64,000 nt of DNA from Pseudonocardia oroxyli (GTDB taxonomy: Bacteria > Actinomycetota > Actinomycetes > Mycobacteriales > Pseudonocardiaceae). Where the stretch lies: assembly GCF_900102195.1 (NCBI RefSeq), contig NZ_FNBE01000006.1:62001-126000 (forward strand), in the 5' to 3' direction. Below, piece after piece: positions 58,498 through 64,000 of the stretch. The notes below the pieces were generated by a model. That model was not told where the DNA came from. It searched no databases and saw nothing but the letters and a program-made list of their open reading frames with translations. A program made the translations under genes and the position numbers. Within the stretch, counting starts at the first letter, position 1; every line of letters starts with the position of its first letter.

Positions 58498-60801
58498 GTG
58501 GCACACGAGGACACCCGCACGATCGACCCCTGCCCCCCGGACCAGGCGACGACCGACCGACTGCTGGGTGGCGCGCACCACAACCCGCACGGCGTTCTGG
58601 GCGCGCACCCGACGGGCGACGGCGGGACCGTCGTCCGGGTCCTGCGCCCGCACGCGGACGAGGTCTCCGTGCTGCGCAACGGCAACGAGAACGACGCGCA
58701 CCCCCTGGTCAAGGTGCACGACGCCGGGCTGTTCTCCGGCGTGGTGGACGGCCCGGGCGGCGACTACCGGCTGCAGGTCCGCTACGGCGACCGCACGGAC
58801 GTCGTGGACGACCCGTATCGCTGGCTGCCCACCCTCGGCGAGGTGGACCTGCACCTGATCGGCGAGGGACGCCACGAGCGCCTCTGGCAGGTGCTCGGCG
58901 CCCACCCGCGGGCCTACGACACCGCATCGGGCCAGGTCACCGGCACGAGCTTCGCGGTCTGGGCGCCCAACGCCCAGGGCGTGCGCGTGACCGGGGACTT
59001 CGACGGCTGGGCGGGCTGGGCGCACCCGATGCGCTCGCTCGGCTCGTCCGGTGTGTGGGAGCTGTTCGTGCCCGGCGTCGGCGTCGGGACCCGGTACAAG
59101 TACCGGATCCTGGGGCAGGACGGCGTGTGGCGCGACAAGGCCGACCCGATGGCGTTCGCGACCGAGGTGCCCCCGCAGACCGCGTCCGTCGTCACCGCCG
59201 AGCACCACGAGTGGCAGGACGAGCAGTGGATGGCGGCCCGCGCGCTGCGCCAGCCGCACGCCGAGCCGATGAGCGTCTACGAGCTGCACCTCGGGTCGTG
59301 GCGGCAGGGCAACGGCTACCGCCAGATCGCCGACCAGCTGGTCGAGTACCTGGACGAGACGGGCTTCACGCACGTCGAGCTGCTGCCGGTCGCCGAGCAC
59401 CCGTTCGGGGGATCCTGGGGCTACCAGGTCACCTCCTACTACGCGCCGACGTCCCGCTTCGGCACGCCGGACGACTTCCGCTACTTCGTCGACACGCTGC
59501 ACCAGCACGGCTATGGCGTGATCGTCGACTGGGTGCCCGCGCACTTCCCGCGGGACGAATGGGCACTGGCGAAGTTCGACGGCACCCCGCTCTACGAACA
59601 CGCGGACCCGCGGCGCGGCGAGCAGCCGGACTGGGGCACGCTCGTGTTCGACTTCGGGCGCAAGGAGGTCAAGAACTTCCTCGTCGCCAACGCGCTGTAC
59701 TGGTTCGAGTCCTTCCACATCGACGGGCTGCGGGTGGACGCCGTGGCCTCGATGCTCTACCTGGACTACTCGCGGCCGGACGGGCAGTGGCTGCCGAACA
59801 TCCACGGCGGGCGCGAGAATCTCGACGCGGTCGCGTTCCTGCAGGAGATGAACGCGACCGTCTATAAGGAGCACCCCGGCGTCGTCACCATCGCCGAGGA
59901 GTCGACGGCGTGGCCGGGCGTCACGCGACCCACGTACATGGGCGGGCTCGGCTTCGGGTTCAAGTGGAACATGGGCTGGATGCACGACACGCTCGACTAC
60001 GTCGGGCACGACCCGGTGCACCGCAGCTACCACCACAACCAGATGACGTTCTCGTTGATGTACGCCTTCAGCGAGAACTACGTCCTGCCGATCAGCCACG
60101 ACGAGGTCGTGCACGGCAAGGGCTCGCTCTGGACCCGGATGCCCGGTGACGACTGGAACAAGGCCGCGAACGTCCGCGCGCTGCTCGCGTTCATGTGGGC
60201 CCACCCGGGCAAGCAGCTGCTGTTCATGGGCCAGGAGTTCGGCCAGGAGCGGGAGTGGTCCGAGGAGCGCTCGCTGGACTGGGAGCTGCTGGCGAACCCG
60301 CTGCACGGCGGGATCAAGACCCTGGTCGGCGACCTGAACCGCAGCTACCGGGAGCACCCGGCGCTGTGGACCATGGACGTCTCGCCCGAGGGCTTCTCGT
60401 GGATCGACGCCAACGACGCGGCCGGCAACGTGCTGTCGTTCCTGCGTCAGGGCACCGACCACGACGGCCGCCCGGCCGTGCTGGCCTGCATCGCCAACTT
60501 CTCCGGCCAGCCCAAGTCGGACTACCGCGTGGGCCTGCCCTTCGCGGGGCGGTGGAAGGAGCTGGTGAACACCGACTCGGGGTCCTACGGCGGCTCGGGC
60601 GTCGGCAACCTCGGCACCGTGGTCGCGGACCGCACGCCGTGGCACGCCCGGCCGGCCAGCGCGGTGCTGACCCTCCCGCCTGCCGCCGTGCTCTGGCTCG
60701 TCCCGGAGGAGTCGGGCGGCCCGGTGCACCCGAAGCGGGCCCTCCCCGCCGAGCCCGCCCCCGAGGTCGGCCCGGCGGACGAGGACGTGCGGGACTTCTA
60801 G
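58498..60801 (+). CDS. glgB: 1,4-alpha-glucan branching enzyme (GH13)
   Basis: 767-residue GH13_9 enzyme that introduces alpha-1,6 branches into GlgE-made glucan. Two N-terminal beta domains (first about 15-115, [20 protein letters not shown]48 at 125-225, [20 protein letters not shown]), barrel with nucleophile Asp in [19 protein letters not shown], acid Glu in [15 protein letters not shown] and third Asp in [14 protein letters not shown]; the C-terminal beta domain ends [11 protein letters not shown] Pro/Glu-rich tail of about 25 residues is extra. GTG 58498. Confidence 0.97.
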   Translation: MAHEDTRTIDPCPPDQATTDRLLGGAHHNPHGVLGAHPTGDGGTVVRVLRPHADEVSVLRNGNENDAHPLVKVHDAGLFSGVVDGPGGDYRLQVRYGDRTDVVDDPYRWLPTLGEVDLHLIGEGRHERLWQVLGAHPRAYDTASGQVTGTSFAVWAPNAQGVRVTGDFDGWAGWAHPMRSLGSSGVWELFVPGVGVGTRYKYRILGQDGVWRDKADPMAFATEVPPQTASVVTAEHHEWQDEQWMAARALRQPHAEPMSVYELHLGSWRQGNGYRQIADQLVEYLDETGFTHVELLPVAEHPFGGSWGYQVTSYYAPTSRFGTPDDFRYFVDTLHQHGYGVIVDWVPAHFPRDEWALAKFDGTPLYEHADPRRGEQPDWGTLVFDFGRKEVKNFLVANALYWFESFHIDGLRVDAVASMLYLDYSRPDGQWLPNIHGGRENLDAVAFLQEMNATVYKEHPGVVTIAEESTAWPGVTRPTYMGGLGFGFKWNMGWMHDTLDYVGHDPVHRSYHHNQMTFSLMYAFSENYVLPISHDEVVHGKGSLWTRMPGDDWNKAANVRALLAFMWAHPGKQLLFMGQEFGQEREWSEERSLDWELLANPLHGGIKTLVGDLNRSYREHPALWTMDVSPEGFSWIDANDAAGNVLSFLRQGTDHDGRPAVLACIANFSGQPKSDYRVGLPFAGRWKELVNTDSGSYGGSGVGNLGTVVADRTPWHARPASAVLTLPPAAVLWLVPEESGGPVHPKRALPAEPAPEVGPADEDVRDF

Positions 60802-60825
60802 CCCCCGGCACTTCGAGACCACCGG

Positions 60826-60870
60826 CGAACGGCGCGTTCGCTCACCAGGTGTGAGCGAACGCGCCGTTCG
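60826..60870. terminator. Hairpin at glgB/GT87 convergence
   Basis: Perfect 20-bp stem (cgaacggcgcgttcgctcac, 60826-60845, and complement 60851-60870) with loop caggt. It encodes the last residues of the GT87 protein (TNGAFAHTW). Likely bidirectional terminator. Confidence 0.85.
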
Positions 60871-62011
60871 TCCGTGTCCGGCGGGTGCTCCGGAGCAGCG
60901 TGATCCAGTAGGCCACCAGGATCGCGGTGTAGAGGCCGCGCCCGAGCGGGGTCCACGGGTTCCCGTCGGTCCACAGCTCGCCCCAGCTGACCGGGATCAG
61001 GGGCAGCGCGAACAGGGCGAGCGCCCACTCCCGGACCAGCCCGCCCGCCACCGCGACGAGGATCCCGGGCCAGAGCAGCAGCAGATAGTTGTGCCACGAG
61101 ATCGGGGACATCAGCAGCCCCGCGGCGATCACCGCGAACGGGGCGGTCCCCGCCGAATCCGCGCCGCGGCGATGGATCCACACCAGCGTCCCGACGAGGG
61201 CGACGAAGCCCAGCGCCGTCCCGATCGCCGAGGGCAGCCCCAGGCGGAGGAGGAAGCCGGGGAGGGCGGCGTTGTCCAGCACGTCCGGCACCGGCTCGGA
61301 GAAGCCGATCCGCAGCCACTCCAGCGCACTCGACGGCCCCGCCGCGAGCGCGCCGACGACGGTCGCCGCCCCCGCCCCCGCCACGCCCGCCCAGAAGGCG
61401 GGCCAGCGACGCTGGGCCAGGGGCAGCAGCAGGACCGGCGCGAGCGAGGGCTTGAGCGCCACCGCCACCCCGTAGCAGACGCCCGCGGCCCGGGGATGGC
61501 CGCGGCGCTCGCAGAGCCACCCCGCGACCAGCAGCGCGAGCAGCACGCCGTAGATCTGCCCCAGCACCAGCGTGCCGTGCAGGGGTGAGGACAGGGCCAT
61601 GGCGACCGTCGCGCCGACCGTCCACCCCCAGCCCAGCCGGAGCTCGCGGCATACCACGACCACCGCCGCGAGCACCAGGACCAGCGTGAACGCCGCGAAC
61701 ACCCGGTAGGCGAGCAGCGGGTCCAGCCCGGCCAGCGGCGCCAACACCAGGCTCAGCAGCGGCGGGTTGAGGTTGCGCAGCTTCGCGGTGGTGTCGTAGA
61801 TGTCGGCGCCCTGGGTCAGCGCGACGGCCGAGTGCCAGAACGTGTCGAAGTCGACGTGCAGCTCGCGCATGTCCGTCGACGGCAGCAGCGTGAGCAGCCC
61901 GTTCGGGTGCGCGATCGTCAGCCCGACGGCGAGGGCGACCGCCCCGAGCGCCACGACGACCGACGCGGCCCGCAGCACCGGACGACGGACGGGCGAGGCG
62001 AGGACGGACAC
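60842..62011 (-). CDS. GT87-family membrane glycosyltransferase
   Basis: 389-residue polyprenyl-phosphate-sugar-dependent mannosyltransferase-like protein (DUF2029/GT87). Many hydrophobic segments: VVVALGAVALAVGLTIAH first, then VLVLAAVVVVCREL, LHGTLVLGQIYGVLLALLVA and later. The external loop LHVDFDTFWHSAVALTQG and LRNLNPPLLSLVLAPLA hold the acidic and NPP signatures of the family. Acts in the membrane on lipid-linked glycans; mannosyl donor is inferred. GTG 62011. Confidence 0.85.
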   Translation of the reverse strand: MSVLASPVRRPVLRAASVVVALGAVALAVGLTIAHPNGLLTLLPSTDMRELHVDFDTFWHSAVALTQGADIYDTTAKLRNLNPPLLSLVLAPLAGLDPLLAYRVFAAFTLVLVLAAVVVVCRELRLGWGWTVGATVAMALSSPLHGTLVLGQIYGVLLALLVAGWLCERRGHPRAAGVCYGVAVALKPSLAPVLLLPLAQRRWPAFWAGVAGAGAATVVGALAAGPSSALEWLRIGFSEPVPDVLDNAALPGFLLRLGLPSAIGTALGFVALVGTLVWIHRRGADSAGTAPFAVIAAGLLMSPISWHNYLLLLWPGILVAVAGGLVREWALALFALPLIPVSWGELWTDGNPWTPLGRGLYTAILVAYWITLLRSTRRTRTNGAFAHTW

Positions 62012-62038
62012 GGGGAGCGACGGTAGCCGGGCGGCCGC

Positions 62039-63025
62039 CTAGAACAACGCGCGGCCCAGGGCGCGGCGGGCCTTCGTGACCCGCTCGTCGTCCGTCGGGA
62101 ACAGCTCGAAGAGGCCGACGAGGTGCTCACGGACCTTCTCCCGGTCCTCCCCCAACGTGCGCGCGACGGTGTTCACCAGGCGTTGGAAGGCGGCCTCGAC
62201 CCGGTCTAGCGCCACCTCGGCGTCCGCCGCGGCGAGCTGGGCCGCCACGTCCTCCGGGGCGGCGTCGGCCGCGGCGATCGCGGCCGGGTCGGCGGACTCC
62301 GCGCGGGCGAGGAAGCGCACCTGCGCGAGCGCGGCCTTGGCCTGCTCGTTCGCGGGCTCCTGGGCGAGGATCGCCTCGTAGGCGGCCACCGCGGCGGGGT
62401 AGTCGCCCGCCTCGAGGGCCTCCTCCGCCGCGGTGAACCGCGGGTCCTCGGGCTCCTCGACGGGCTCGGCGCCGCCCTCGGCCGCGGCACGGGCCTCGCC
62501 CTCGGCGATGCCGGGCATGCGGTCGCGCAGCGCGTCGAGCAGGCGCTGGATCCAGCTCTTGACCTCGGCCTCGGGCAGCGCGCCCTGGAACGCGTCGACC
62601 GGCTGGCCGCCCACGACCGCGACGACCATCGGGATCGACTGCACGCCGAAGGCCTGCGCGATCCGCTGGTTGGCGTCGACGTCCACCTTCGCCAGGATCC
62701 AGGCGCCGCCGCTCGCCTGGGCGAGCCGCTCGAGCACCGGGGAGAGCTGCTTGCAGGGTTCGCACCAGGTCGCCCACAGGTCCACGATCACGGGGACCTG
62801 CAGGGAGCGCTCCAGGACGTCGTTCTGGAAGCTCTGCTCGCTGACGTCGATCACGTACTGACCGGCGGTGGCGGCCGGCGCGGCACCCGCGGGCGCCGCC
62901 TGGGCGCGCGCGGCCGCCTCGGAGCGGGCCTTCAGCGCGGAGAGGTCCACGGCGCCCGCCATCGCGGACGACAGCGCCGCGGTCTGGGCGGCCTGCCGGG
63001 GGTTGGGTCGAGACACGCCGTCCAT
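62039..63025 (-). CDS. Thioredoxin-TPR protein (CnoX/YbbN-like, Rv1324-like)
   Basis: 328-residue cytoplasmic chaperone/redox protein. Ala-rich N-terminus, thioredoxin domain at about 60-165 with active site [10 protein letters not shown] (CxxC), then tetratricopeptide-type helices ([35 protein letters not shown]) to the end. Same architecture as CnoX, which protects against oxidative protein damage. It lies next to the glucan cluster as Rv1324 does beside Rv1326c-1328. ATG 63025 (MDGVSRPN); GTG 63016 is an alternative. Confidence 0.9.
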   Translation of the reverse strand: MDGVSRPNPRQAAQTAALSSAMAGAVDLSALKARSEAAARAQAAPAGAAPAATAGQYVIDVSEQSFQNDVLERSLQVPVIVDLWATWCEPCKQLSPVLERLAQASGGAWILAKVDVDANQRIAQAFGVQSIPMVVAVVGGQPVDAFQGALPEAEVKSWIQRLLDALRDRMPGIAEGEARAAAEGGAEPVEEPEDPRFTAAEEALEAGDYPAAVAAYEAILAQEPANEQAKAALAQVRFLARAESADPAAIAAADAAPEDVAAQLAAADAEVALDRVEAAFQRLVNTVARTLGEDREKVREHLVGLFELFPTDDERVTKARRALGRALF

Positions 63026-63036
63026 CCTGGCACGAC

Positions 63037-63897
63037 TCACCCCGCGACGAGGGGGCGCATGCCCATCGGGTTGTCCGCCATGAAGTCGCCCGCGGCGAGG
63101 ATCCGCGCGACGAGCGGGCCGGCCAGCTCCTGCAGCCGCGCGGACCGCGCGTCGCCGAGGGCCTGCCAGGCGCGGTCGGCGAGGGTGTCGGTGCGGGCCT
63201 CGACGTCGGTGGAGAGGGTCCATCCCGCGGGCGTCAGCCGTCCGCCGCCGACCAGCCCGCGCCGCGCCAGCCGGTCCTGCGCCGCCGCCCACTCCTCGGC
63301 CGTCCAGCCGCGCCGCTCGCGCAGCCGCTCGGGGTCGATGTCCTGGGCCGCGGCGAACACGACGAGGGCCTCGCACGGATCGATGTCGGCCCCGACCAGC
63401 GCGGCCACGTGCCCGTCGCCGCGTTGTTCGCGCAGGATCGTCTGGGCGTGCCAGAGGACGAGGTGCGGGGCGTCCGGCCACGGCAACGCCGCGTTGGCGG
63501 CGGCGAGCGCCCGGCCCGCCGTCGACACCGACGCGGCCGCCGTGCGCGCCAGGTCCGCGGCCTCGGCGACCTCGGGGGCGTCGACGTCGAGCGAGCGGCG
63601 CAGCGCCGTGTCGACGGCGGCCAGGCGCGCCTCGAGCAGCCGCTCCGGCGGGGCGACCGACCAGATCTGCGGGACCGAGCGCGCCACGAACCCCGGCGCG
63701 AAGTTGTAGAACAGCGCGGTGACGACCTCGGCGGGCGCGGCGCCCAGCGGCGCGGCCCGCTGTCCGAAGTAGCCGCGCCAGAACCCGCGCAGCCCGAGCC
63801 CCTCGGCCGCCTCCCGCGCCTCCGGCGCGAAGTACGTCACGGCGTGCAGGGGCTCCAGCGCCCGCCACATGCGGCGGGCTCGACTCTCCGACTCCAT
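63037..63897 (-). CDS. SCO6745-family protein
   Basis: 286-residue protein of the actinobacterial SCO6745 family, function unknown. [54 protein letters not shown] and [14 protein letters not shown] are family-typical; the C-terminal part ([20 protein letters not shown]) looks like a MarR-type winged helix without an evident partner. No signal or membrane segment. ATG 63897; 12 bp upstream of the thioredoxin-TPR start, so probably one operon. Confidence 0.85.
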   Translation of the reverse strand: MESESRARRMWRALEPLHAVTYFAPEAREAAEGLGLRGFWRGYFGQRAAPLGAAPAEVVTALFYNFAPGFVARSVPQIWSVAPPERLLEARLAAVDTALRRSLDVDAPEVAEAADLARTAAASVSTAGRALAAANAALPWPDAPHLVLWHAQTILREQRGDGHVAALVGADIDPCEALVVFAAAQDIDPERLRERRGWTAEEWAAAQDRLARRGLVGGGRLTPAGWTLSTDVEARTDTLADRAWQALGDARSARLQELAGPLVARILAAGDFMADNPMGMRPLVAG

Positions 63898-64000
63898 GTC
63901 CCGACCGTAGGGCGCCGGGGCCGCGCGCACTACGCCGATCCGGTGGCGGCGGGTACCCGCGGTGCGAGTCGGGACCGGCGTCGATCACCGGACCGGCGGA
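63898..64000. other. Right edge
   Basis: 103 bp upstream of the SCO6745-family gene. Presumably its promoter region; no gene, repeat copy or clear motif is visible. Confidence 0.4.

Noticed and set aside
58280..58504. Small minus-strand gene (74 codons) between mak and glgB
   Set aside because: It is made partly of the inverted repeat, has no ribosome site and no recognisable family.

Overview
The window is high-GC actinobacterial chromosome. Gene content, very high third-position GC, GTG starts and ATGA overlaps suggest a Pseudonocardiaceae member, most likely Pseudonocardia; this is an inference, since no rRNA or marker search could be run. Much of it follows a gene order known from Mycobacterium tuberculosis. 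Positions 7.9-45.8 kb match the Rv3009c-Rv3041c block: gatB-gatA-gatC, ACT protein, ligA, a methionine-synthase-like protein, mnmA, iscS, two acyltransferases, etfA-etfB, the methylglucose-lipopolysaccharide-type genes (methyltransferase, GH57 branching enzyme, GT4 glucosyltransferase, hexapeptide acetyltransferase, second methyltransferase), an enoyl-CoA hydratase and an ABC ATPase. Positions 45.8-63 kb hold an alpha-glucan/trehalose block (glgX, glgP, glgE, treS, mak, glgB) with the thioredoxin-like neighbour known beside it in mycobacteria (Rv1324-Rv1328).

Layout. 0-7.8 kb: 3' part of ilvD, then single metabolic genes (aldo/keto reductase, an APH-fold kinase, DoxX, an F420-type PPOX oxidoreductase, a 2-hydroxyacid dehydrogenase, a sugar-dehydrogenase-like lipoprotein) and a frameshifted AbiEi/DUF559-like gene. 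7.9-19.5 kb: gatCAB, ACT protein, PucR regulator, a DesA3-like desaturase with its reductase, an unusual 0.5-kb tandem hairpin array, a BKACE enzyme and ligA. 19.5-26.6 kb: regulator remnants, TetR, MFS pump, MocR regulator, methionine-synthase-like protein, and a multicopper oxidase with a lipoprotein. 26.6-32.5 kb: tRNA thiolation and sulfur donor, lipid acyltransferases, electron-transfer flavoprotein. 32.7-41.7 kb: polymethylated-glucan-type genes interrupted by a secreted protease and by LuxR/two-component genes. 41.7-45.8 kb: esterase with an OhrR-type regulator, RNase Z, enoyl-CoA hydratase, ABC ATPase. 45.8-64 kb: the glucan block, with an SPFH / ribbon-helix-helix / GPP34 group between glgE and treS, then a GT87 transferase, a thioredoxin-TPR protein and a SCO6745-family protein.

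How the genes work together: TreS and Mak supply maltose-1-phosphate to GlgE, GlgB branches the product, and GlgP and GlgX degrade it. The 32.7-41.7 kb genes probably build a second, methylated glucan.

The main non-coding feature is a family of eleven 42-bp palindromes. Two subfamilies share their ends but differ in their inner arms, and all have a 4-nt loop. They often supply the stop codon of a neighbouring gene, one appears to have replaced the 3' end of a MocR gene, and two sit in divergent promoter regions, so they are more than simple terminators. Other notable features are the 121-bp dimeric hairpin array at 15.65-16.17 kb, a Ser/Asp-repeat insertion in LigA, and a perfect 16-bp operator-like palindrome before the SPFH/RHH pair. 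No rRNA, tRNA, insertion sequence, prophage or CRISPR was seen.
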